Shown: positions 7,033 through 15,959, counted from the first letter of the stretch. The stretch: DNA of 64,000 bases from Domibacillus sp. DTU_2020_1001157_1_SI_ALB_TIR_016 (GCF_032341995.1 NZ_CP135438.1:1302001-1366000), one strand, 5' to 3'. The notes: generated by a model not told the origin, from the letters alone. A program made the numbers and translations.

Positions 7033-7842
7033 ATGGAGGAAATCTACAAAGAATTGCAAAAACTAGGCTTTTCCCAATACGAATGTAAAGCCTATATTAA
7101 TTTGTTGAAAAATTCACCTGTAACAGGATACGAGGTCAGCAAGCGATCTGGTGTGCCCCGCTCTATGATTTATGAGGTTTTAGGCAAGTTGCTGGATAAA
7201 GGTGCTATTTATACTGTTCCTTCAGAGCCGGTGAAGTATGTGCCTCTTCCGGCGAAAGAATTAATCCAGCGCATGCGGAAAAGCTTTGATGAGTCTTTCG
7301 ATTTTCTAGAAAAGAATCTGCTAACGTTAGAAAATGAACAAGAAACAGATGTAATTTGGCGTGTAAATAGTGACGAGAAAGTGATGACTGAAATTATAGA
7401 AATGATTGATGAGGCTCAAGAAGAAGTCTGGTTATCCATTTGGAACCCTCAAGCCGCAGCTGTTAAGAAAGTGATAGAGAAAAAAGTTAGTGAGAAAATC
7501 AAGGTATTTTCAATGCTTTTTTCAGAACCAAACACGAAACTAGGTATCACGTACCATCATGATTTTATGGCTCACGATATATCAGAAAAACGAATGGGCG
7601 GACACTTAACGATTGTTGTCCGGGATAAGGAAGAAGTATTAATTGCCAATTTCTCTCCTGATACAGCTGCTTGGGCAGTTAAAACAAAAGACCCCGCCTT
7701 GGTTTTAGTGGCAACCGAATATATCAGACACGATATTGCATTTGGGGAGCTTGCAAAAGAAGTAGGAATCGATAAAGTACAATCTTTTTGGAGAAATGAC
7801 CCAGATCTGTACTACGTAGTTACAGGAAAACGGTTCGAATAA
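7033..7842 (+). CDS. TrmB family transcriptional regulator
   Basis: A 269-residue protein. Residues 1-65 form the TrmB winged helix (LGFSQYECKAYINLLKN, then TGYEVSKRSGVPRSMIYEVLG). After a coiled segment (about 75-105) the C-terminal effector-binding region resembles the phospholipase-D-like/TrmB sensor part (VWLSIWNPQAAAVKKVI). TrmB proteins usually bind sugars or other metabolites and control transporters. Its ligand may be the substrate of the ACT-MFS protein encoded 95 bases downstream in the same direction; no clear terminator separates them. The start has GGGAGAAG before it. Confidence 0.85.
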   Translation: MEEIYKELQKLGFSQYECKAYINLLKNSPVTGYEVSKRSGVPRSMIYEVLGKLLDKGAIYTVPSEPVKYVPLPAKELIQRMRKSFDESFDFLEKNLLTLENEQETDVIWRVNSDEKVMTEIIEMIDEAQEEVWLSIWNPQAAAVKKVIEKKVSEKIKVFSMLFSEPNTKLGITYHHDFMAHDISEKRMGGHLTIVVRDKEEVLIANFSPDTAAWAVKTKDPALVLVATEYIRHDIAFGELAKEVGIDKVQSFWRNDPDLYYVVTGKRFE

Positions 7843-7937
7843 TGAGCCGTCTTTTCTTTGCTTTTTTAAATAGACGTTAGGCTTATAACACCTAAAATGA
7901 ATACGGAAAAGAATTAAAGAGGAAAGGACTGAGAAGA

Positions 7938-9338
7938 GTGATGACCCATACTATATCAATTCTTGTACAAAACCAGCCGGGCGTTTTGGCTCAATTATCG
8001 GAATTGTTTAGAAGCCATGGTTATAATATTGAGAAGATTAAAGCGGGGAAGAGTAAAAAAACAAGCCTCACTAAAATTAAAATTGCTGCTACGGGAAGCG
8101 ATGAGTCATTCGAATCTCTTGCTGTACAATTAGGGGACATATCACATGTAGTAGATGTAGATATATCTAGACAACGACATTACTCTTTTTGGCTAGTAGC
8201 CTATTGCTTGTGTATTACGTTACTTGGCACTAATCTTCCCGCTCCTCTTTATGCGGTATACCGATCAGAATGGCAAATGTCTTCAGGAATTATTACTTTT
8301 TTGTATGCACTCTATGCGCTCATTGTAATTCCAACTATTATTATTGTTGCGCAGTTTTCTAAACAGTGGGGAAGAAAAAATGTATTATTTGCAGGTGTCA
8401 TCTTTTCTATTTTAGGTTCTGTTGGTTTTGCCTTATCAAGTGGTGTAAGTGGATTACTTATCGCCCGTTGCTTTCAAGGACTATCAGTTGGAATTCTAAA
8501 TGGGATCGCCGTTACGTATATGACAGATTTTCATCCTAAACATGACAAGGTGAAAAGTGCATTTGTTGCTGCTATTGCCGGAACCCTAGGAAATGCGGTG
8601 GGGCCGCTTGTTTCTGGTTTCCTTGGAGATTATTCACCCTATCCTATGCAATTTTCTTACGCTGTCCATGTTTTACTTGCTGTTGCAGGGCTTTTGGGCC
8701 TGAATTTTATGTTGGATAGCAAAACTGCTACAAAACATGTAACCGTCCTTCAAATACCAGTCATTTCAAAATCTTTAAGAAAGCCTTTCTTGCTGGCAGC
8801 TTCTGCCTCTTTTCTCTCCTGGGGCGTTATGAGTTTAATGCTGTCGGTTATACCGACCTATCTTAATCTTTTCTCCAACCAGCCTAGTCTTAGTTTTTCA
8901 GGGGCCATGGTGGCTTTAGTTCTAGGTTTGTCAACTATTCATCAAGTCATATTGAGAAAACAGCCTGTATTTCGTTTAATCGTAATAGGTTATGTTCTTT
9001 TAATTCTTGGATTACTGTGTTTATTTCTCACCTTATGGTCAAAATCCTTATTATTGCTCGTTTTAACGACTATTTTTATCGGATTGGGGAATGGACCGAG
9101 TTATGCAGGCAGCTTAGCTTACCTTAATCAAATTTCCACAGACGACAATCGAGCAAATATGACTTCTTCTTTTTTCGTGGTGACATATTTAGGAGTCAGT
9201 ATTCCGGTCATAACGCTTGGTTACGTTGGACAATGGCTGGGTCTTACTCATGCCATTCAGGGGTACTCTTGTATTATGATTGCTTTAATTGTTATCAGTC
9301 TTTTTAGTTGGTTGAGAAAAAACAAAAGTGAAAATTAA
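7938..9338 (+). CDS. ACT domain fused to MFS transporter
   Basis: A 466-residue chain in one uninterrupted frame. Residues 3-78 are an ACT domain of the acetolactate synthase small subunit (IlvH) type: HTISILVQNQPGVLAQLSEL, then RSHGYNIEKIKAG and VVDVDI. Residues 85-460 are a twelve-helix major facilitator protein: the first helix begins SFWLVAYCLCITLLGTNLPA, and a FSKQWGRKNVLF loop (about 149-160) corresponds to the MFS loop 2-3 motif. No ATG, GTG or TTG with a ribosome site lies near the junction, so the transporter can only be made as a fusion. ACT domains bind amino acids and control the attached activity; I infer an efflux or uptake carrier gated by an amino acid such as valine. GTG 7938 is nine bases from AAAGGA; ATG 7941 is an alternative. 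Confidence 0.85.
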   Translation: MMTHTISILVQNQPGVLAQLSELFRSHGYNIEKIKAGKSKKTSLTKIKIAATGSDESFESLAVQLGDISHVVDVDISRQRHYSFWLVAYCLCITLLGTNLPAPLYAVYRSEWQMSSGIITFLYALYALIVIPTIIIVAQFSKQWGRKNVLFAGVIFSILGSVGFALSSGVSGLLIARCFQGLSVGILNGIAVTYMTDFHPKHDKVKSAFVAAIAGTLGNAVGPLVSGFLGDYSPYPMQFSYAVHVLLAVAGLLGLNFMLDSKTATKHVTVLQIPVISKSLRKPFLLAASASFLSWGVMSLMLSVIPTYLNLFSNQPSLSFSGAMVALVLGLSTIHQVILRKQPVFRLIVIGYVLLILGLLCLFLTLWSKSLLLLVLTTIFIGLGNGPSYAGSLAYLNQISTDDNRANMTSSFFVVTYLGVSIPVITLGYVGQWLGLTHAIQGYSCIMIALIVISLFSWLRKNKSEN

Positions 9339-9460
9339 GATGTACACAATTCTGAATAGTTCAATTGGGTGTTTTCCTTCATTCTTTCTAACCATTTAAT
9401 AGCCCAACAAGTTCCATATAGTGCTGCAATCTTATCGGAATTATAAACACGTAATAAGCA

Positions 9461-9496
9461 AAAAAAGAACCTAGGCTCAATCCAAGGTTCTTTTTT
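9461..9496 (+). terminator. Terminator after the ACT-MFS gene
   Basis: AAAAAAGAACCT and AGGTTCTTTTTT arms with a short loop, T-rich on both strands. Confidence 0.8.
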
Positions 9497-9630
9497 ATCA
9501 TCTTCGGCGAGAACACCCCTACTTCAAGCTTGCTAAGTGGGGGATGAATCGCTGCTCTTTCAGTCATTCTTTTTCCTTGAACGCTCTATTGCTAAAATGG
9601 TGTAATTAGGTATAGAACAAACGTTCAGGG

Positions 9631-10854
9631 ATGGGGGAAATGATGAAAACCAAAACAGATGAAACAAAGAACCTTCATTTTAAAGCCTTTCGGTTTAAAA
9701 TCCATCCAAGTGACGAGCAAAAACAACGGATTAACCAAACGATCGGCTGCTGCCGGTTTGTCTACAATTATATATTAAATGAAAACATCAAGAGTTTCGA
9801 AAAAACAAAAAAACGGTATACAGAAACAGCTGCCAAAAAGCTTCTCCCCGGGCTAAAAGAAACATTCAAATGGATGTCTGGTCCTGATAGTATTGCTCTT
9901 CAGGCAAGCATCGAATATCAGTACGAAGGATTCAAAAAATATAAGGATCAGCCGAAAAAAGAATTAAAAAAACGAGCCGCTAAAAAATGTGCAGAAGGCT
10001 ATACGCCAACGGCGTATGACTTTAAGGGCCATCCGACATTCAAAAGCAAGAAAAACCCGGTCCAAAGCTACACAACCAAAATGACAAATAACAATATTAA
10101 AATCGTGGACAATCGCATTCAGCTGCCAAAACTCGGCTGGATTCGTTTCTCCAAGTCCCGAAACATCGAAGGCGACATTAAGCGTGTCACCGTGCGCCGA
10201 AGCAGCACCGGCCGGTATTCTATTTCGGTCATATGCGAGATGCCTTATTCTCCGTACAAACCAAGCACCAGCGATGCCGTTGGCATTGATCTAGGATTAA
10301 AAGAGTTTGCCGTGCTCTCCAACGGTGAATCCATTGCCAACCCGAAATACTATCAAAAATACGAAAAACGGTTAGCCTTTCTTCAGCGTGCGTTTGCACG
10401 TAAAAAAGAAGGGTCGAAATCGTGGGAAAAAAATAAAGCCCAGATTGCTAAACTGCACGAAAAAATCAAACACACAAGAGAAGATTTTCTTCACAAGCTG
10501 ACGACCAGGCTCGTTCATGAAAACCAAGTGATCGCAGTGGAGAATTTGTCAGTGAAGAATCTCGTCCAAAACAAAAAGCTAAGCAAGGGGATTCACGATG
10601 CGTCATGGTCGAGGTTCAACGAAATGCTCGCCTACAAAGCGAAGTGGTACGGACGGACGATGATAAAAGTCGATCCGTTCTTCCCATCAAGCCAGCTCTG
10701 TTCCGGGTGTGGCCACCAGCATAAGGATGTAAAAAATCTTGCTGTCCGGGTGTGGGAGTGTCCTTCCTGCGGCGTGCGTCACGACCGGGACCTGAATGCG
10801 AGCCTGAATATTAAAAGAGAAGCCCTTCGGCTTCTTTCACTTCAGTCTATTTAA
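9631..10854 (+). CDS. tnpB: RNA-guided nuclease TnpB
   Basis: A 407-residue TnpB (OrfB, IS1341 group). N-terminal helix-turn-helix-like segment FKIHPSDEQKQRINQTIG; RuvC-like nuclease motifs GIDLGLKEFAVLSNG (Asp220), VENLSVKNL (Glu304) and HDRDLNAS (about 384-391); zinc ribbon CSGCG...CPSCG between the last two. All catalytic positions seem intact. TnpB is an RNA-guided DNA nuclease that helps its element persist; the guide is taken from the element's right end. Mobilisation would need a TnpA from elsewhere, as none is in this window. ATG 9640 or 9643 are alternative starts nearer to a GGGGG site. Confidence 0.9.
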   Translation: MGEMMKTKTDETKNLHFKAFRFKIHPSDEQKQRINQTIGCCRFVYNYILNENIKSFEKTKKRYTETAAKKLLPGLKETFKWMSGPDSIALQASIEYQYEGFKKYKDQPKKELKKRAAKKCAEGYTPTAYDFKGHPTFKSKKNPVQSYTTKMTNNNIKIVDNRIQLPKLGWIRFSKSRNIEGDIKRVTVRRSSTGRYSISVICEMPYSPYKPSTSDAVGIDLGLKEFAVLSNGESIANPKYYQKYEKRLAFLQRAFARKKEGSKSWEKNKAQIAKLHEKIKHTREDFLHKLTTRLVHENQVIAVENLSVKNLVQNKKLSKGIHDASWSRFNEMLAYKAKWYGRTMIKVDPFFPSSQLCSGCGHQHKDVKNLAVRVWECPSCGVRHDRDLNASLNIKREALRLLSLQSI

Positions 10855-10967
10855 GCTTAATCATAAAACCGTTGGAATACGGGATTAGCCTGATTACTGA
10901 GGGTCGAAGATCCTCTTGCCCAGGAATCCCCCACTTCAACCGTCAGGTAAGTGGGTGGTAGTTCAAT
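10780..10967 (+). ncRNA. Candidate omega RNA (TnpB guide RNA) region
   Basis: In this family the guide RNA overlaps the 3' end of tnpB and ends at the element's right end, its last bases continuing into flanking DNA as guide. The segment here contains the subterminal hairpin at 10928-10958. The placement is by family knowledge; the 5' boundary is arbitrary. Confidence 0.35.
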
Positions 10968-11049
10968 GATCTATTTACCAACCATAGCTATAGAGACTCT
11001 TTTTTACTCGTTTAAAAATCACAGCAGTATGATTAAGCTTATGAAAAAA

Positions 11050-11901
11050 TTATACTTCTAAACCGGCAATTCCGAAGGCACCAGGACCGCCATGGGTGGA
11101 AATAACGGCACCAGCTTCGATCCATGTAACATGTTGAAAACCCGCTTCTTCAGCGATGTTATCCATCTGCTTCTTAATACTCTCATCAAGCCCGATTGAA
11201 TAAAGAAAATAGAGCTGTCCTTTATCGATATTATACTTATTTAAATAATCATGCATCATTTTCACTGTGACGCGGCCCATACTGCCACGATATTTCTTTG
11301 TTGATACAAGTTTACCATCTTCTAATTCAATGAGTGGTTTAATTTTCAATAAAGATCCGCTGAGATAAGCGGCATTTGAGACACGGCCGCCCGCTCTTAA
11401 AAAATCAAGGCTGCCAGGAAGAAAGGCAAGACGCGACTTGGGAACCTGTGATTCGATTTTTTCGATCAAATGAGCAGGGTCTATAGCAGGTTCTGCTTCC
11501 AGCAGGGCAACCGCATACATGACAATCGCCATAAGGCCGCCTGACACATTTAAAGCATCAATCAAAAAAATATCGTCAAATTCCTCGGCCGCGATAACCG
11601 CGTTTTGAAAGGAAGAAGAGGCACGTGATGTGTAGCCGATATGAATAATAATGCAGCCGGGAAAATCTGATTGGATTTTCGTGAAAAATTCGTGATATTC
11701 ATTGGAATTGACAGAGGTGGTAGAAGGTATTTTTTTTGTACGTTCATAATAGTCATAAATATCACGAACAGGAATGAGGCCATCCAAGTAATCCTGTCCG
11801 TCCATAATGACATGCATGGGCACGACTTGAACACCGCACTTTTGTGCTACATGAACTGGTAAATCGGCTCCGCTTTCAGTAGAAAAAATAACTCTTCTCA
11901 T
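11050..11901 (-). CDS. DegV family fatty-acid-binding protein
   Basis: A 283-residue cytoplasmic protein. It has the DegV opening (STESGADLP), the middle PSTTSVNSNEYHEFF and IGYTSRASSSFQNA segments, FLRAGGRVSNAAYL and the C-terminal VISTHGGPGAFGIA. DegV/FakB proteins bind a fatty acid and present it to a fatty acid kinase (FakA) for incorporation into phospholipid. No kinase gene is near. The start follows GGGGAG. Confidence 0.9.
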   Translation of the reverse strand: MRRVIFSTESGADLPVHVAQKCGVQVVPMHVIMDGQDYLDGLIPVRDIYDYYERTKKIPSTTSVNSNEYHEFFTKIQSDFPGCIIIHIGYTSRASSSFQNAVIAAEEFDDIFLIDALNVSGGLMAIVMYAVALLEAEPAIDPAHLIEKIESQVPKSRLAFLPGSLDFLRAGGRVSNAAYLSGSLLKIKPLIELEDGKLVSTKKYRGSMGRVTVKMMHDYLNKYNIDKGQLYFLYSIGLDESIKKQMDNIAEEAGFQHVTWIEAGAVISTHGGPGAFGIAGLEV

Positions 11902-12050
11902 TAATATCTCCCCTTTTCCGTTCTGCGGCCACTTTTTTATGTTTATTCTATTTTCCAGCTATATCATATGGTGAAAGTATGAGATGATTAATAAAAAGTG
12001 TATATGATTTTGAATGTTTTTTAAAGATGAACAGTCACTGGCTGTTCATT

Positions 12051-12347
12051 TTGCTCTACATTAGCGCCCGCTTACATGATGATTTCCATAGAGATTTTTA
12101 TCAACCATTGATTAGTGAACTGTCTCTTGTGCCTGCTTTTACTGTTCAGAATGGCAAAGGCGTATCGCTACAGGTTCGCCAGTCTGAAGAAAAAGACTTT
12201 ATTTTCATGATAAATTTTACAGAAGCAGAACATCAAATAACGCTTGAAACAACAGTAAAAGATATAGTGACCGAAAAAGAGCTGGCAGGGGAAATCACCC
12301 CGGCAAAATATGAAGTGAAAATAGTGGAGAAGATAAAAGTTCATTAA
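12051..12347 (+). pseudogene. C-terminal fragment of GH42 beta-galactosidase
   Basis: About 98 codons corresponding to the end of a family 42 beta-galactosidase of roughly 680 residues: LHDDFHRDFYQPLISEL, then GVSLQVRQSEEKDFIFMINF, ELAGEITPAKYEVKIVEK. The catalytic barrel is missing and the first codons in the frame do not fit the family. It is a deletion remnant. Together with the next fossil it suggests a lost ganA-ganB galactan pathway. Confidence 0.6.
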
Positions 12348-12356
12348 GCTTTAGAA

Positions 12357-12401
12357 GCATCCAATTTATGCGGTAAAACCGCTAAAGTGGATGTCTTTTC
12401 G
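12357..12401 (+). terminator. Terminator after the GH42 fragment
   Basis: Two-part hairpin: outer CATCCAATTTA/TAAAGTGGATG, inner GCGGT/ACCGC, followed by TCTTTTCG. Confidence 0.6.
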
Positions 12402-12492
12402 CATTTTTTAGAAGATGAGCACATTTTCTTGCAAGCGATTACTTGAGAGAATTGTCGCTTTGAGAGATACTAATGAAAGGTGTGAAAAAGGA

Positions 12493-12870
12493 ATGAAAAG
12501 AAAAAGCCGTAAACTTTCAGTTTTAATTATGCTATATGTACTTGTCGTGACATTTACTTTAAGCGGATTTCAGACAACAAGCGGCCTTGCTGCTGGGGTG
12601 GCAGAATCCCCTAAAGCTGCTGACATCTTTGTGAAAAAAGTAGAATTGAACAATCTATCTATGTTTTTGCAGGGCAGGGATGCACACAAATCGAATATGT
12701 ATGTATGTGCCCGGAGAGGTGAAAAAGAATATTAAGTACATAAGACTGTACAAGGTTGGACAAACTGGAACAGCCTTATAGTGAATAATATTCTTATTGA
12801 GGATGGAGCAGTTACAATTGGCGCCAGAATAAAGTATCAGTTTTTGGCAATGAATAAATCAAAGAAATAG
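12493..12870 (+). pseudogene. Remnant of a secreted glycosidase gene (GH53-like?)
   Basis: ATG 12493 follows AAAAAGGA and encodes a good signal peptide (KLSVLIMLYVLVVTFTLSGF, then QTTSGLAA) and a short mature start (AADIFVKKVEL). The frame then ends at 12735. A second frame to TAG 12868 reads WNSLIVNNILIEDGAVTIGA, which looks like the end of a carbohydrate-binding or glycosidase domain. Most of the gene is deleted. The signal peptide followed by (F/Y)V.KV resembles arabinogalactan endo-beta-1,4-galactanases, and the GH42 neighbour fits, but the assignment is inference. Confidence 0.45.
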
Positions 12871-13047
12871 ACAGAAGACAGCGTGGATACAGCCATGCTG
12901 TCTTTTATATAAATCAATGATTAAAATCTGTATAAAAAGTAGATCATAATAAAAAAAGTTGATTAAGTGCTCCTTGATTCATTATGGATGAATAAATATG
13001 AATTTTTCAGAAGTAATAATAAGAAAATAAAACAGAGGGGTAAGAAA

Positions 13048-13365
13048 ATGAAAAATAAATTACGATTTCAAGTCGGTCAATGGGTGGAAGGAGAAACGTG
13101 GGACAAACAAAGAATTTACGGTTATGTGGTAAAGGTAGGAAAACCTGCAGATATCACAAAAGTATATATTGTCGATTCAGCCAATGAAGAATTACGTGGA
13201 AGAATGATTCATGTTTTGTCCAAATCGCTTCAAAAAGTTCCCGAGCAGACACCAGTTGAAGCGGCAATTGAACAGCTGATTGACCTGGCACTTTTAACAA
13301 AGGACCAAGGCTGGTTTGAGCATTTGTCAAAGCAGCTTTGTCAGTTGAGAATGCAATATTCATAG
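13048..13365 (+). CDS. Small IDEAL-domain protein (paralogue)
   Basis: About 105 residues, the same architecture as the gene at 4324-4635: N-terminal RFQVGQWVEGETWDKQRIYG strand region, then AIEQLIDLALLTKDQGWFEHL, the IDEAL motif. The ATG at 13048 is preferred because AGAGGGGT lies seven bases upstream; a start at 12967 would add residues not found in the paralogue. Function unknown; no partner gene is obvious. Confidence 0.7.
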   Translation: MKNKLRFQVGQWVEGETWDKQRIYGYVVKVGKPADITKVYIVDSANEELRGRMIHVLSKSLQKVPEQTPVEAAIEQLIDLALLTKDQGWFEHLSKQLCQLRMQYS

Positions 13366-13388
13366 CTGTATCTATTTTCCTTTATATT

Positions 13389-13472
13389 GAAAAATCAATT
13401 TTAAACAGAGAAGTGGAGTATACAGCCAATGAAAAGGAGCTCACTGTGAAAATAAATAATGATCAGATTTAA
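13389..13472 (+). pseudogene. 27-codon 3' gene scrap
   Basis: A short frame reading SILNREVEYTANEKELTVKI to TAA 13470, directly followed by a terminator. It has no start and probably is the tail of a deleted gene. Family not recognised. Confidence 0.3.
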
Positions 13473-13474
13473 GC

Positions 13475-13518
13475 AGCATCCACTTTGCACATTAAAAGGG
13501 CTGGAGTGGATGCTTTTA
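13475..13518 (+). terminator. Terminator hairpin
   Basis: AGCATCCACT and AGTGGATGCT arms followed by TTTTATT. Its stem resembles those at 1046 and 12357. Confidence 0.75.
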
Positions 13519-13592
13519 TTATATTAAAAAGGCGATGAAACAACGGGATCTAAGCTGTTTTTATACCTATGTTTACAGCATTTCTCTTCTAG

Positions 13593-14468
13593 TTATGAAA
13601 AGTGATTGAAGATGAATTGTTTAAATTGAAGCGCTGCAGGTGATAAATATCTTCCTTCCACCCAGGCAATGCCAATGTTCCGCTCACAGCGCGGCTGTGA
13701 TACGGGTATTTGCGCGATTTGGCTTTGATCGGTTCCTTTTAAATCAGGCAGAATCGAAACACCCAGTCCTGCGGCGACAAGCCCCGCTACCGTGTCCGCT
13801 TCTTCTCCTTCAAAAGTAATCCTGGGCGTAATGCCTGCTTCTTTGCATAATTGTTCAATCGCAATCCGAAGAGAGTATCCTTGTTTCAGCATAATAAAGG
13901 ATTCATCTGCAATTTCGTTTAATGTAATGCTTTTATGCCCCGCTAACGTATGGTTTTTTGGCACAATTACAAAAAGTTCTTCACTCCAGAGCTGTCTCCA
14001 CTGAACAGGAGATTTAACTTCCGCTGGAGCTATTAAACAAAGATCCAATTCTCCTGATTGTAATTGCCGAAGAAGGGTGTGAGAAGAGCCCTGTGTAAGC
14101 TGAAAGTCAATTTTAGGATAATGGGTACGAAAGGAAGCGATAAAATCCGGAATGAGATTGGTACTTAAAGTATGAAGAAAACCGAGCGATACCTGGCCTT
14201 GATCAGGCTCAAGCAAATCCTGAATTTCTTGTTTTCCTTCTTGAAATTCTGCCATAATCCGGTCTACCCGCTTTAAAAACAAACGGCCATATGAGTTTAA
14301 CTTGATTGAGCGTCCTTGACGTTCAAACAAAGGAACCCCGATCTCCTCTTCAAACCGGGCAATGGACCGGCTGAGAGCAGGCTGGGAAATGGAAAGAGCC
14401 TCTGACGCCCGTGTTACATGCTGCATACGGGCAAGTGTTTGAAAATATTCGAATTGCTGCCATTCCAT
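13593..14468 (-). CDS. LysR family regulator, YybE-like
   Basis: A 291-residue LysR protein: N-terminal winged helix (MEWQQFEYFQTLARMQHVTR, then ALSISQPALSRSIARFEEEIG) and a substrate-binding domain from about residue 90 (GQVSLGFLHTLSTNLIP; ADTVAGLVAAGLGVSILPDL). It is divergent from an MFS gene, the arrangement of yybE-yybF in Bacillus subtilis, and probably regulates it in response to the exported compound. Ligand unknown. Confidence 0.88.
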   Translation of the reverse strand: MEWQQFEYFQTLARMQHVTRASEALSISQPALSRSIARFEEEIGVPLFERQGRSIKLNSYGRLFLKRVDRIMAEFQEGKQEIQDLLEPDQGQVSLGFLHTLSTNLIPDFIASFRTHYPKIDFQLTQGSSHTLLRQLQSGELDLCLIAPAEVKSPVQWRQLWSEELFVIVPKNHTLAGHKSITLNEIADESFIMLKQGYSLRIAIEQLCKEAGITPRITFEGEEADTVAGLVAAGLGVSILPDLKGTDQSQIAQIPVSQPRCERNIGIAWVEGRYLSPAALQFKQFIFNHFS

Positions 14469-14522
14469 TGGGTAACACCTCTTTTACTATTGCTGTCTTA
14501 TTACATAAATGTATTAAAAAAA

Positions 14523-14534
14523 TGATTATAATCA
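14523..14534. promoter_or_regulatory. Palindrome in the LysR/MFS intergenic region
   Basis: TGATTATAATCA is a perfect 12-bp palindrome between the divergent genes, within AT-rich DNA. LysR proteins bind such dyads; binding here is inferred. Confidence 0.4.
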
Positions 14535-14705
14535 ATTATACATTATAAATGATCGGTGATACCATAGGAAGCGAAAACACACTCGAGGACGTTTTTGCAC
14601 AAAAAAGGGAACAGGCCTGTTTCAATCTATTCTTTTACTACCGAAAAAAGAGGCATGATTTAATATGAAAGATAGAAGAAGTATAAACATGAACGAGCTG
14701 ATGCT

Positions 14706-15917
14706 ATGAGTTATATAGGGGAGGGAACCCCGGTTTTTCGCAAAACCAGTTTTGCTTTTTTTGCAGCTGGTTTTAATACGTTTGCGATTCTTTACTGCAC
14801 ACAGCCTTTAATGCCTGAATTCACAAAAGAATTTGCAGTTTCTCCCACAGGTGCAAGCCTGTCGCTTTCCATTACAACGATAGCGCTGGCGGTAAGTATG
14901 CTGGTCTTTGGTTCCTTATCAGAAGTCTGGGGACGCAAGCCGGTTATGGTTTATTCCATGCTGACAGCTTCAATCCTTTGTTTATTGACTGCCTTCAGTC
15001 CTACGTACCCTTTCTTACTAGTACTTCGAACCGTTACAGGTGTTGCTTTGGCGGGTCTGCCTTCAGTAGCGATGGCCTATCTTGGAGAAGAGATAAAGCC
15101 TGGCAGCCTCGGGTCGGCAATGGGTTTATATATTAGCGGCAATGCGATTGGAGCTGTATTTGGACGGGTATTCTCGGGCTTGCTGAGCCACCACCTTGGA
15201 TGGCATATCGCTATAGGAGGAATAGGGGTCATCAGCCTGGCTGCTACCCTGATTTTTTGGAAGAGTCTTCCGCCATCACGACATTTCAGGTCCAGTCCAC
15301 TGCAAATTGGACAGCTGGGAAAATCATTAGCGTACCATTTAAAGGATCCAGGGCTGATTTGTTTATTTGGATTAGGTTTTTTGCTTTTGGGAAGTAATGC
15401 AGCCCTATTTAATTACATAGGGTATCTTTTAACTGACCAGCCTTACTCATTAAATCCATCTCTTGTAAGCTGGATATTTATCATTTTAACCATTGGCATG
15501 TTTAGCTCTATATGGAATGGAAAGCTGGCAGACCGTCATGGCAGGCAAATGATCCTGCTATTGAATCTGTTCCTGGCATCCTGTGGTGTCCTTTTAACGT
15601 TAGATCCTCATTTGCTTAGTAAAATATTCGGCTTAGGACTATTCACGTTTGGCTTTTTTGGCGGTCATTCCATTGCAAGCAGCTGGGTGGGGCAGCGTGC
15701 TTTAAGAAATAAAGCACAGGCTTCTTCACTATATTTGTTTCTGTACTACACTGGATCAAGTATAGGAGGCACGGCTGGCGGCATGTTTTGGACCTCTTTT
15801 GGATGGAGAGGAATTGTCACCATGATTATGGGCTTTTTACTCTTTGCTTTCATCCTATTAGCCTACCTTTCAAAAATGGATGTTAAGTCGAAGCAGGTCG
15901 CAGAATATAAAATTTAA
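14706..15917 (+). CDS. MFS transporter, YybF/YnfM type
   Basis: A 403-residue twelve-helix major facilitator protein. Loop 2-3 carries GSLSEVWGRKPVMVYSM, and loop 8-9 GKLADRHGRQMIL. The opening FFAAGFNTFAILYCTQPLMP is typical of the YnfM/YybF group of putative drug exporters. It likely exports a small organic compound under control of the divergent LysR gene. A terminator follows. Confidence 0.88.
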   Translation: MSYIGEGTPVFRKTSFAFFAAGFNTFAILYCTQPLMPEFTKEFAVSPTGASLSLSITTIALAVSMLVFGSLSEVWGRKPVMVYSMLTASILCLLTAFSPTYPFLLVLRTVTGVALAGLPSVAMAYLGEEIKPGSLGSAMGLYISGNAIGAVFGRVFSGLLSHHLGWHIAIGGIGVISLAATLIFWKSLPPSRHFRSSPLQIGQLGKSLAYHLKDPGLICLFGLGFLLLGSNAALFNYIGYLLTDQPYSLNPSLVSWIFIILTIGMFSSIWNGKLADRHGRQMILLLNLFLASCGVLLTLDPHLLSKIFGLGLFTFGFFGGHSIASSWVGQRALRNKAQASSLYLFLYYTGSSIGGTAGGMFWTSFGWRGIVTMIMGFLLFAFILLAYLSKMDVKSKQVAEYKI

Positions 15918-15924
15918 GTTGAAA

Positions 15925-15956
15925 AAGCCTCCTGCCAGTGACAGGAGGCTTTTTTT
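15925..15956. terminator. Terminator between MFS and amidotransferase genes
   Basis: AAGCCTCCTG...CAGGAGGCTT stem followed by TTTTTTT; also A-rich on the other side so it can act for both converging genes. Confidence 0.85.
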
Positions 15957-15959
15957 GAA

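Larger units (their letters stand above)
9500..10967 (+). mobile_element. TnpB-only IS200/IS605-type element
   Basis: The element carries tnpB but no tnpA. Near the left end CCCCTACTT...AAGTGGGG (about 9515-9543) and near the right end CCCCCACTT...AAGTGGGTGG (10928-10958) form subterminal hairpins of related sequence, as IS605-family ends do. The right end is placed at GTTCAAT (10961-10967) because the same terminus occurs alone at 39608-39630. The exact left end is not visible; there is no target duplication to use. It sits directly after a terminator. Confidence 0.7.

Noticed and set aside
8150..8220. The ACT-MFS junction as an assembly artefact or two genes
   Set aside because: The frame is continuous, base composition does not change, and no start with a ribosome site exists for a separate carrier.
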